A stretch of 64,000 bases of DNA. It comes from Rhodopseudomonas palustris HaA2. GTDB lineage: Bacteria; Pseudomonadota; Alphaproteobacteria; Rhizobiales; Xanthobacteraceae. The notes under the pieces are model-generated. The model was not told the DNA's origin and ran no database searches. It saw only the letters and a list, made by a program, of their open reading frames with translations. Below are positions 54,660 to 64,000 of the stretch, piece after piece. The DNA is taken from positions 3,038,001 to 3,102,000 of the forward strand of contig NC_007778.1 of assembly GCF_000013365.1 (NCBI RefSeq), in the 5' to 3' direction. A program made the position numbers and the translations under genes. Numbering within the stretch: position 1 is the stretch's first letter; each line of letters starts with the position of its first letter.

Positions 54660-55945
54660 ACCAGCTTCTTGAACGCCGGCACGTCGCGCCCCCGCTGGCG
54701 CTCGGTCTGCTGCATCAGGATGGTGATCACCCCGAGTTTGGGATCGACGCCGAAATAGGTGCCGCTGCCACCGTCCCATTTCAACTCGCCGATCGAGCCC
54801 GGTGGCGGCGGCTTCGCTTCGCCGGGTTCAGTGCGCACCGCGAAGCCGTAGCCGAAACCGAAGCCGTCGCCGGGGAAATAGAAGTAGTCCCGTTCGACGC
54901 CCGTGCCCGGGCCGATGTGGTCGGTGGTCATCGCCTTGAACGCCGCGGGACTGAGGTAGCGCCGCCCGTCGAGTTCGCCGCCGTCCAGGATCATCCGGGC
55001 GAAGCGTGCATAGTCGGTGACGGTCGAGACCAGGCCGCCGCCGCCCGACTGCCATTCCGGATGGGCGCGGCGTTGGCGTTCGGAGTCGACCAGAACCGTG
55101 TCGTCCGGCAACGGCTCGGCCATTCGCGCCCGCTCGTCGTCGCTGTCGAGCACGAATTTAGTGCTGGTCATCCCGAGCGGATCGAAGATGCGTTGCTTCA
55201 TGACCTGATACAGCGTCCGCCCGGTGACGATCTCGATGACCCGCCCGAGGACGTCGGTGGAATGGCCGTAGCGCCACAGCGTGCCGGGTTGCCGCGCCAG
55301 CGGCAGCCGCGCGATCCGCTCGGCGAACACCGCATTGTCGAACGCGCCGGCGAAGATGTTCGCGTCGTTGTAGGCCTGCCGGATCAGCTCGCCGCCGATA
55401 TATTCGTAAGTAATCCCGGACGTGTGCCGCAACAGGTCCGCGATCGTCACCGGCCGGTCCGGGGCGACGCGTTCGAGCACCGGCTTGCCGTCGGCATCCA
55501 CGGTTTCGATGCCGACCCGGACCCCGGCGAAGGCCGGAATGAATTTCGACACCGGATCGTCGAGCGACAGCTTGCCGTCGTCGATCAGCATCATCGCCAC
55601 GACGCTGGTGATCGGCTTGGTCATCGAACGCAGCGCGAACATCGTGTCCGGCGTCATCGGGTCGCGCCGCGTCACGTCGCGCACGCCGAAGCAGCGCAGA
55701 TAGGTCGGCTTGCCGCGCTGCGCGATCAGCACCACCGCGCCGGGCAGCCTGCCGGTGGCGATCTCCTGGTCGAAAAACGCGGTCACGCCGGCGAACCGCG
55801 CGGCGGCGGGCGACGGCGCATCGGGCCCGCAATCCACGGCGGCGGCCGGCGCGATCGACAGCCACAGCAGCGTCAGAGCAGCCGGCGCCAGGGTCCATCG
55901 TCGGGTGCGCATCGCTGTGCGCGGGGCATGTCGGGTGTCGGGCAT
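54635..55945 (-). CDS. serine hydrolase, beta-lactamase/D-Ala-D-Ala carboxypeptidase class C family
   Basis: A 436-residue protein with a signal peptide (hydrophobic TLAPAALTLLWLSIAPAAA) and the class C fold. The SxxK motif is SMTK (in LRSMTKPITSVV near residue 112) and the YxN region is represented by RYGHSTD near 228. The third motif (KTG/HxG) is not obvious to me, so it may be an esterase or peptidase rather than a beta-lactamase. Start at ATG 55945 is assumed; ATG 55912 (12th codon) is an alternative with a tidier signal peptide. Periplasmic or secreted. Confidence 0.82.
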   Translation of the reverse strand: MPDTRHAPRTAMRTRRWTLAPAALTLLWLSIAPAAAVDCGPDAPSPAAARFAGVTAFFDQEIATGRLPGAVVLIAQRGKPTYLRCFGVRDVTRRDPMTPDTMFALRSMTKPITSVVAMMLIDDGKLSLDDPVSKFIPAFAGVRVGIETVDADGKPVLERVAPDRPVTIADLLRHTSGITYEYIGGELIRQAYNDANIFAGAFDNAVFAERIARLPLARQPGTLWRYGHSTDVLGRVIEIVTGRTLYQVMKQRIFDPLGMTSTKFVLDSDDERARMAEPLPDDTVLVDSERQRRAHPEWQSGGGGLVSTVTDYARFARMILDGGELDGRRYLSPAAFKAMTTDHIGPGTGVERDYFYFPGDGFGFGYGFAVRTEPGEAKPPPPGSIGELKWDGGSGTYFGVDPKLGVITILMQQTERQRGRDVPAFKKLVYDALASD

Positions 55946-56041
55946 CTCGCTCGCCGGTTCAATGGGTCGACCGACAATCGCGATCGGTGCGGCGAAGAGC
56001 TATCATACGCAGAGATGATCCGGATGACAGCGGCTTGGGTG

Positions 56042-56758
56042 CTATCCGGTCCGCGTCCGATACTCCCGCCATCCCCTGGCGCGCAACGCGCAGGCCGGAC
56101 ATTCGCCGCAGCCATAGCCCCAATCGTGCCGCTCGCCGCGTTCGCCGAGATAGCAGGTGTGCGAGTGCTCGCGGATCAGATCGACCAGCGCCGCGCCGCC
56201 GAGATCATGCGCGAGCTGCCAGGTCGCGGCCTTGTCGCGCCACATCAGCGGCGTATGCAGTTCGAAGTCGCGCGCCATGCCGAGGCTGATCGCGCCTTGC
56301 AGCGCCTTGATGGTATCGTCGCGACAATCCGGATAGCCGGAGTAATCGGTCTCGCACATCCCGCCGACGATGTCGGCGATGCCGCGGCGATAGGCCAGCG
56401 CGGCCGCAAACGTCAGAAAGATCAGGTTGCGGCCGGGCACGAAGGTGTTCGGAAGGCCGTCCGCCCCCATCGCGATTTCGACGTCGCGGGTCAGCGCGGT
56501 GTCGGAGATCGCGCTGAGCGTCGGGATCGCGAGCGTGTGGCTGTCGCCGAGCTTCGACGCCCATTCACTGCTGATCGCGCGAAACCCGTCGAGCAGCTTT
56601 GCCCGGCAATCGAGTTCGACGGCGTGGCGCTGGCCGTAGTCGAAGCCGATCATCTCGACCCGCGCAAAGCGCGACAGCGCCCAGGCGAGGCAGGTGGCGG
56701 AATCCTGCCCGCCGGAGAATAGCACCAGCGCGGTCTGGTCGGAAACTGGTTCGGTCAT
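56042..56758 (-). CDS. queC: 7-cyano-7-deazaguanine synthase
   Basis: A 238-residue ATP-dependent enzyme that converts 7-carboxy-7-deazaguanine to preQ0 for queuosine biosynthesis. The PP-loop is SGGQDSATC (residues 15-23) and the zinc-binding cysteines are in [11 protein letters not shown] near residue 215. ATG at 56758 begins the family sequence. No other que gene is in the window. It is divergent from mazG across 112 bases. Confidence 0.95.
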   Translation of the reverse strand: MTEPVSDQTALVLFSGGQDSATCLAWALSRFARVEMIGFDYGQRHAVELDCRAKLLDGFRAISSEWASKLGDSHTLAIPTLSAISDTALTRDVEIAMGADGLPNTFVPGRNLIFLTFAAALAYRRGIADIVGGMCETDYSGYPDCRDDTIKALQGAISLGMARDFELHTPLMWRDKAATWQLAHDLGGAALVDLIREHSHTCYLGERGERHDWGYGCGECPACALRARGWREYRTRTG

Positions 56759-56870
56759 GCGCGTCGCTCTAGCACCGCGCGCCGCCGCCGCCAAATCAAA
56801 GCAATTTCGCTGGGACGCCGCGCCCTCTTGCGGCATAGGAAGCGGATCGCCTCACGCCCCGGACAGTGCC

Positions 56871-57695
56871 ATGACCCCTTCCCGCGACATCTCCCGCCTG
56901 ATCGAGATCATGGCCCGGCTCCGCACGCCCGAGACCGGCTGCCCGTGGGATCTGGAGCAGGATTTCGCCTCGATCGCGCCCTACACCATCGAGGAAGCCT
57001 TCGAGGTCGCCGAAGCGATCGCCCGCAACGACCTCGACGATCTGCGCGACGAGCTCGGCGACCTGCTGCTGCAGGTGGTGTTTCATTCCCGCATCGCCGA
57101 AGAGCGCGGCGCCTTCGCGTTCGGCGACGTGGTCGAAGCGGTGACCCGCAAGATGATCCGCCGCCATCCGCACGTGTTCGCCGACGCGCAGGGCAACATC
57201 GCGCCGTCGCATGTCGAGGGCGTGTGGGACCGGATCAAGGCCGAGGAAAAGGCCGAGCGCGCCGCGCGCCGCGGCCAGACCGAAGCGCTGCCGGCGTCCG
57301 TGCTGGCAGGCGTCAAGCCCGGGCAGCCGGCGCTGTCGCGGGCGATGGAACTGCAGCGCAAGGCCGCCAAGGTCGGCTTCGACTGGAACGACCCGCGCGA
57401 GGTGCTGAAGAAGATCCGCGAGGAAGCCGATGAGATCGAGGCCGCACTCGACAGCGGCGACAGCGACCATATCGCCGAGGAGACCGGCGACCTGATGTTC
57501 GCGCTGGTCAACCTCGCCCGCCACACCGGCGCCGATCCGGAGATGGCCCTGCGCGGCACCAATGCGAAATTCGAGCGCCGCTTCGGCCATATCGAGCGGG
57601 CGCTGGCGGCGCAGGGCAAGTCGCCGGACGCCGCCACGCTGGCCGAAATGGACGCTCTGTGGGACGAGGCCAAGCGCGCCGAGACGGGGCGCTGA
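56871..57695 (+). CDS. mazG: nucleoside triphosphate pyrophosphohydrolase
   Basis: A 274-residue MazG, hydrolysing NTPs to NMP and pyrophosphate as a house-cleaning enzyme. Two all-alpha NTP-PPase domains: the first with EEAFEVAEAI then DELGDLLLQVVFH (near residues 42-72), the second with EEADEIEAAL and EETGDLMFALVNLARH. Both acidic metal motifs (ExxE and ExxD) are present. It is followed by 103 bases before the CorC-type gene. Confidence 0.95.
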   Translation: MTPSRDISRLIEIMARLRTPETGCPWDLEQDFASIAPYTIEEAFEVAEAIARNDLDDLRDELGDLLLQVVFHSRIAEERGAFAFGDVVEAVTRKMIRRHPHVFADAQGNIAPSHVEGVWDRIKAEEKAERAARRGQTEALPASVLAGVKPGQPALSRAMELQRKAAKVGFDWNDPREVLKKIREEADEIEAALDSGDSDHIAEETGDLMFALVNLARHTGADPEMALRGTNAKFERRFGHIERALAAQGKSPDAATLAEMDALWDEAKRAETGR

Positions 57696-57798
57696 GCCCA
57701 CCGCAACCCAAAGATAAACCCGCCCCTGGTTCCTTTGAGGGCACCGGCATCCTATCTGTTGAGCTCGTGTCAACAGCAGAGGGGGCGGCGCTGGCGCC

Positions 57799-59094
57799 AT
57801 GTTATCGGTAGAATTGGCAATCGTTGTGGGACTGATCGTCGCCAACGGATTGCTTTCGATGTCCGAGCTGGCGATTGTGTCGTCCCGCCCGGCCAGGCTG
57901 GCGCTGCTGGCTCAAAAAAAGGTCCGCGGCGCCCGGCAGGCGATGGTGCTGGCCGACGATCCCGGCAAGTTCCTGTCGACAGTCCAGATCGGCATCACGC
58001 TGGTCGGTGTGTTGTCCGGCGCGTTCTCGGGCGCGACGCTGGGCCAACGCCTGAGCGAATGGCTGGCCGAGCTCGCCGTTCCGTTTCCCGACATCATCGG
58101 CTTCGGCCTGGTGGTGACGCTGATCACCTATGCGACGTTGATCGTCGGCGAACTGGTGCCGAAGCAGGTCGCGCTGCGCGACCCCGAAGCCGTCGCCGTC
58201 AAGGTCGCCCCGGCGATGACGGTGATCGCCAAGGTGTCACGGCCGGTGGTGTTCATCCTCGATCTGTCCGGCAAGGCCATTCTGAAACTGCTGGGCCAGG
58301 GCGGCGCGGCGGAGGAGAAGATTTCCGAGGAAGAGATCCACAATCTGGTGATGGAAGCGGAAACCGCCGGCGTGCTCGAACCCGGCGAGCGCGAGATGAT
58401 CGCCGGGGTGATGCGGCTCGGCGACCGGCCGGTCGGCGCGGTGATGACGCCGCGGCCGGAGGTGGATTCGGTCGATCTCGCCGATCCGCCCGAGACGATC
58501 CGCGAGGCTTTTCTCGGCAGCCCGCACTCCCGCCTGCCGGTGACCGACGGCAATCGCGACGACCCGATCGGGATCATCCAGGCCAAGGACATGCTCGAGG
58601 TCTATCTGCGCGGCGACAAGCCGGACCTGCGCGCGCTGGTGCGCGACGCGCCGGTGATTCCGTCGTCCGCCGACGCCCGCGACGTGCTCGCCACGCTGCG
58701 GAAATCGTCGGTGCACATGGCGCTGGTCTATGACGAGTTCGGCGCCTTCGAGGGCGTCGTCACCACCGCCGATATTCTCGAATCGATCGTCGGCGCGTTC
58801 GGGTCCGAGGACGGCCCGGCGGAGCCCGCCGCGGTGCGCCGCGAGGACGGCTCGTATCTGATCGCGGGCTGGATGCCGGTCGACGAATTCGGCGATCTGT
58901 TGCCGGTGCCGATCCCGGAGCACCGCGACTACCACACCGTCGCGGGCCTTATTTTGCAGCATTTCGGCGCGTTGCCGGCGGTCGGCGACCGATTCGACTA
59001 TCAGGGCTGGCGAATCGAGATTCTCGACTTGGACGGGCGGCGGATCGACAAGATCATGGCGACGCGGAGCGCCGACGCGGAGACGGCGGCGTGA
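57799..59094 (+). CDS. hemolysin/CorC-HlyC family membrane protein (DUF21, CBS pair)
   Basis: A 431-residue protein with an N-terminal CNNM/DUF21 membrane domain (about three helices over residues 1-150), two CBS domains (about 210-330) and a C-terminal CorC_HlyC transporter-associated domain (about 345-425). Family members are linked to magnesium or cobalt efflux, though the haemolysin label is historical. Its stop overlaps the start of a small membrane protein gene by four bases. Confidence 0.92.
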   Translation: MLSVELAIVVGLIVANGLLSMSELAIVSSRPARLALLAQKKVRGARQAMVLADDPGKFLSTVQIGITLVGVLSGAFSGATLGQRLSEWLAELAVPFPDIIGFGLVVTLITYATLIVGELVPKQVALRDPEAVAVKVAPAMTVIAKVSRPVVFILDLSGKAILKLLGQGGAAEEKISEEEIHNLVMEAETAGVLEPGEREMIAGVMRLGDRPVGAVMTPRPEVDSVDLADPPETIREAFLGSPHSRLPVTDGNRDDPIGIIQAKDMLEVYLRGDKPDLRALVRDAPVIPSSADARDVLATLRKSSVHMALVYDEFGAFEGVVTTADILESIVGAFGSEDGPAEPAAVRREDGSYLIAGWMPVDEFGDLLPVPIPEHRDYHTVAGLILQHFGALPAVGDRFDYQGWRIEILDLDGRRIDKIMATRSADAETAA

Positions 59095-59465
59095 CGACCC
59101 CGCCGATCGCCGGCACGGCCGACGGCCGCGCCCGGGCGCTGATCGCGGTGCGCGCGGCGCACACCGTGATCTGGGCGTTCTTCGCCAGTTCGATCGTGCT
59201 GATCCCGATCGCCACCCTGCTCGGCCAGCTCACCGCGGCGCTGTGGATGAGTCTGTTCGTCTGGGGCGAGGTGGTGGTGCTGTTGCTGAACGGGATGCGC
59301 TGCCCGCTGACCGCGGTGGCGGCGCGCTACACCGACGATCGCGCCGACAATTTCGACATCTGGCTGCCGCGCTGGCTGGCGCGGCACAACCAGCGGATCT
59401 TCGGCACGCTGTTCGCCGCGAGCCAGGTGCTGCTTGGGTACGCGCTGGTCACCTCCGGAGCCTGA
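59091..59465 (+). CDS. uncharacterised membrane protein
   Basis: A 124-residue protein with about three membrane segments (near residues 25-45, 48-68 and 104-122) and a cytoplasmic charged loop containing RYTDDRADNFDIWLPRW. I do not recognise a family. GTG at 59091 overlaps the stop of the CorC-type gene (GTGA), so it is translationally coupled and may act with it. A terminator follows. Confidence 0.7.
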   Translation: MTTPPIAGTADGRARALIAVRAAHTVIWAFFASSIVLIPIATLLGQLTAALWMSLFVWGEVVVLLLNGMRCPLTAVAARYTDDRADNFDIWLPRWLARHNQRIFGTLFAASQVLLGYALVTSGA

Positions 59466-59473
59466 AACGGCAA

Positions 59474-59499
59474 CGGCCGCCCGGTTGCCCGGACGGCCG
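59474..59499. terminator. hairpin between convergent membrane protein gene and ssb
   Basis: CGGCCG-c-CCGG-ttgc-CCGG-a-CGGCCG, a long GC-rich stem with one mismatch. It sits between the two stops and can serve as a bidirectional terminator; no long T-run is present on either side. Confidence 0.5.
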
Positions 59500-59523
59500 C
59501 GCAGGTCCCCACCCGCCGAAACC

Positions 59524-60027
59524 TCAGAACGGAATATCGTCGTCCATGTCGCTGCCGCGGCCGCCGCCGCTCGCCGCCACCGGCCGGCGCGGCGCGCTGC
59601 TGGACGGGCCGCTCGAGCCGAAATCGCCGCCCGACGAATCATCGCCTCCGTAGCCGCCGCCACCACCGCTGCCGGGGCGGCCATCGAGCATGGTCAGAAC
59701 CGAGTTGAAGTTCTGCAGCACGACTTCGGTGCTGTACCGTTCGGCGCCGCTCTGATCGGTCCATTTGCGTGTCTGCAATTGGCCTTCGAGGTAAACCTTC
59801 GAGCCCTTCTTGAGGTACTGTTCGGCGATCTTGCACAGCCCCTCGCTGAAGATCACCACGCGGTGCCACTCGGTTTTTTCCTTGCGCTCGCCGGTGGCGC
59901 GGTCGCGCCAGCTTTCCGAGGTCGCGATCCGCAGATTGGCGATCGGTCGCCCGTCCTGCGTCCGCTTGATCTCCGGATCAGCGCCGAGATTCCCGATCAG
60001 GATCACCTTGTTCACGCTTCCCGCCAT
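59524..60027 (-). CDS. ssb: single-stranded DNA-binding protein
   Basis: A 167-residue SSB. The OB-fold occupies about residues 1-112 ([20 protein letters not shown] at the start; [20 protein letters not shown] in the middle), followed by a Gly/Ser-rich linker and the acidic C-terminal tip DDDIPF that recruits repair and replication partners. ATG at 60027 matches the family start. A LexA-type box lies 175 bases upstream on this strand (60202-60216). Confidence 0.96.
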   Translation of the reverse strand: MAGSVNKVILIGNLGADPEIKRTQDGRPIANLRIATSESWRDRATGERKEKTEWHRVVIFSEGLCKIAEQYLKKGSKVYLEGQLQTRKWTDQSGAERYSTEVVLQNFNSVLTMLDGRPGSGGGGGYGGDDSSGGDFGSSGPSSSAPRRPVAASGGGRGSDMDDDIPF

Positions 60028-60505
60028 CGCCGTCTCCTTCGACTCGAAACCAACCACCGCGCAAGGCCCGGCCCGATGCGGCAACACGCACCCGACGCCT
60101 CGCTGTCCCTGTAGCGCTTACGCTGTCCGCCGCGCGCCGCCCATCCTCTGGCGGTGGTAAACACGGCGCCCGCCCCCGTTATCCACGGATCGCGCGATAA
60201 TGTTCTATTTTTGTTCGCAGTAAAAGCGAGAATGCCCGAGACTCATGGGGATTCTGCGATGGCTATCCGGCGGCCGCGTGGCGCCGTGACCAAAATTGGT
60301 AATTCGGTGCGGGCGAAAGGCGAATTGTTGCTGATGAATCATCGTGTTCCGCGGCCACTTCGTCGCCGAGTGTTGCTTTTCGGAGACGGCTTTTTCTGCG
60401 GAACCGCGTATATTTCCCCCACTGAATGAGGCGCTCGCGCCGTCAGCATTTGCCGCAGGGGACTCGGCAGACGCAGACCGAGACGGACAATTGGGGGACA
60501 TTGCG
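60028..60505. other. intergenic region between ssb and the outer membrane protein gene
   Basis: The ssb promoter and the promoter of the Omp25-like gene must both be here. It contains the LexA-type box at 60202-60216 and an AT-rich run near 60409-60416. An open frame at 60154-60429 (+) is not supported by a ribosome site or recognisable family. I see nothing else. Confidence 0.5.
60202..60216 (-). promoter_or_regulatory. LexA (SOS) box upstream of ssb
   Basis: GTTC-N7-GTTC (GTTC, tattttt, GTTC), the consensus described for LexA of Alphaproteobacteria. It is 175 bases upstream of the ssb ATG. The same motif occurs upstream of uvrA at 61451. SOS control of ssb and uvrA is known in other bacteria. 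Confidence 0.75.
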
Positions 60506-61237
60506 ATGAAGAAATTTTTGCTGGGAAGCGTGGCTCTGATTGCGTTGGGTGCGGCGCCGGCGATGGCTGCCGATCTGGCCGCCCGTCCTTACACCAAGGC
60601 GCCGCCGCCGATGATCGTCGCGATCTACGACTGGTCGGGCTTCTACATCGGCGCCAACGGCGGCTGGGGCACCAGCCGCAAGAGCTGGGATTTCTACGCG
60701 CCCGGCGCCCTCCTGCTGAGCGAAGGTTCGCATGACGCCTCCGGCGCCACCGCCGGTGGCCAGGTCGGCTACAACTGGCAGATGGGCTCCTGGGTGTTCG
60801 GCGTCGAAGCGCAAGGCAACTGGGCCGACTTCAAGGGCTCGAACGTCACCTTGCTCGGCGGCCTGTTCGACAATCACAGCAAGGTCGAAGCCTTCGGCCT
60901 GTTCACCGGCCGCGTCGGCTACGCCTGGAACAACGCCCTGCTCTACGCCAAGGGCGGTGCCGCGGTCGTCAACGACAAGTACGAATTCGTTCGGCGCGCC
61001 GACGGCCTCGTGACCGGAACGGCTTCGGAGACCCGCTGGGGCGCGTCGGTCGGCGCCGGCCTCGAATACGGCTTCACGCCGAACTGGTCGTTCGCCGTCG
61101 AGTACAATCATCTGTTCCTCGACAAGAAGGACGTCACCTTCACCAACACCGCTGTCGAGCGCATCAAGCAGGACGCCGACATCGTCACCGCCCGCATCAA
61201 CTATCGCTGGGGCGGCCCGGTCGTCGCGAAGTACTGA
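60506..61237 (+). CDS. outer membrane beta-barrel protein (Omp25/31 type)
   Basis: A 243-residue outer membrane protein of the family abundant in Bradyrhizobium and Rhodopseudomonas. Signal peptide [21 protein letters not shown], cleaved before ADLAARPY; then [15 protein letters not shown], typical of the start of the eight-strand barrel, and the C-terminal strand [15 protein letters not shown] ends in aromatic-rich sequence. A GGGGGAC ribosome site precedes the ATG. It stands alone with its own terminator. No ligand is known. Confidence 0.9.
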   Translation: MKKFLLGSVALIALGAAPAMAADLAARPYTKAPPPMIVAIYDWSGFYIGANGGWGTSRKSWDFYAPGALLLSEGSHDASGATAGGQVGYNWQMGSWVFGVEAQGNWADFKGSNVTLLGGLFDNHSKVEAFGLFTGRVGYAWNNALLYAKGGAAVVNDKYEFVRRADGLVTGTASETRWGASVGAGLEYGFTPNWSFAVEYNHLFLDKKDVTFTNTAVERIKQDADIVTARINYRWGGPVVAKY

Positions 61238-61262
61238 GCTTCGCCACATCGGTTGAGACACG

Positions 61263-61287
61263 AAAGGCTGGCCGCGCGCCGGCCTTT
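61263..61287 (+). terminator. rho-independent terminator of the outer membrane protein gene
   Basis: Ten-base stem AAAGGCTGGC-cgcgc-GCCGGCCTTT (one G-T pair), followed by CTGCTGTTT, 25 bases after the stop codon. Confidence 0.7.
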
Positions 61288-61450
61288 CTGCTGTTTGGAC
61301 CCCCAAGCGTCGCCGGCCTGTCGGGTGGGCCCCGGCCGACACGGCGCGCGATCTCCGATCAGCGCGGAACGACGATAGCCGGACGGCGGTGACGATCCAG
61401 CCGCCAACAATCGGTTGATGACCGCGCCGCGGCTCTGGAAATTGCTTCCC

Positions 61451-61465
61451 GTTCTTCCTATGTTC
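61451..61465 (+). promoter_or_regulatory. LexA (SOS) box upstream of uvrA
   Basis: GTTC-ttcctat-GTTC matches GTTC-N7-GTTC exactly, 82 bases upstream of the uvrA ATG. It is the second such site in this stretch. Confidence 0.8.
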
Positions 61466-61547
61466 CAGGCTCAGCCCAACAGGCGTCGGCCCGGATGAAT
61501 CCGGCTGCGCGCCCCAACCTGCGCGACGTCGCGTCTGGACACCCTGC

Positions 61548-64000
<2,453 letters not shown>

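Larger units (their letters stand above)
61238..61547. other. intergenic region upstream of uvrA
   Basis: It holds the terminator of the outer membrane protein gene at its start and the LexA box at 61451-61465. The rest (61290-61450) shows no gene or repeat that I can support. Confidence 0.5.

Noticed and set aside
60154-60429. open frame of 91 codons between ssb and the outer membrane protein gene
   Set aside because: It has no ribosome site or family resemblance and overlaps the LexA box and likely promoters.

Overview
The window is a GC-rich, gene-dense chromosomal segment, most likely from Rhodopseudomonas or a close Bradyrhizobium relative. This rests on an anaerobic bacteriochlorophyll cyclase (BchE), the gene order tmk-holB-metG-tatD, alphaproteobacterial LexA boxes (GTTC-N7-GTTC), a family-specific Omp25/31-type outer membrane protein and two inverted-repeat elements of the kind scattered through these genomes. 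I see no rRNA, tRNA, CRISPR array, IS element or prophage.

Layout. 1-2 kb: a short-chain dehydrogenase and a DUF169 protein. 2-10 kb: exopolysaccharide genes (polyprenyl-phosphate sugar transferase, glycosyltransferase, Wzc/GumC-like chain-length protein, CelD-like GNAT protein, deacetylase-like protein that has lost its catalytic residues). 10-20 kb: housekeeping and metabolic genes (heme A synthase, O-acetylhomoserine sulfhydrylase, enoyl-CoA hydratase, rplM-rpsI, a GGDEF diguanylate cyclase, an AI-2E family exporter). 20-28 kb: envelope and replication/translation operon (rlpA, dac, tmk, holB, metG, tatD, MBL hydrolase), interrupted by an opposite-strand epoxide-hydrolase-like gene. 28-33 kb: acyl-CoA synthetase with a TRAP transporter. 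33-37 kb: an unusual operon of membrane protein, winged-helix regulator, cis-prenyltransferase (UppS-like) and BchE, with two near-identical palindromes that look like operators. 38-40 kb: a compact, less GC-rich pair, an HxlR-type regulator with a novel C-terminal extension overlapping an AbiEii-type nucleotidyltransferase, probably a toxin-antitoxin module. 40-47 kb: AraC regulator and a complete ferric-siderophore type uptake operon ending in a reductase with a histidine-rich tail. 47.5-53 kb: collagen-like secreted protein, UvrD-type helicase, and a cobalt-type nitrile hydratase operon whose alpha subunit has a histidine-rich N terminus. 53-64 kb: second CelD-like GNAT protein, serine hydrolase, queC, mazG, CorC/HlyC protein, ssb, an outer membrane protein and the first 817 codons of uvrA; ssb and uvrA each have an SOS box.

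The best candidates for something new are (1) the HxlR-fusion/AbiEii overlapping pair with its own inverted-repeat operator, and (2) the regulator-UppS-BchE operon with duplicated ACTTTG-N5-CAAAG palindromes, one of them sitting on the uppS start codon. Functional calls are from recognition of motifs and family resemblance in the translated sequence; no database search was possible.
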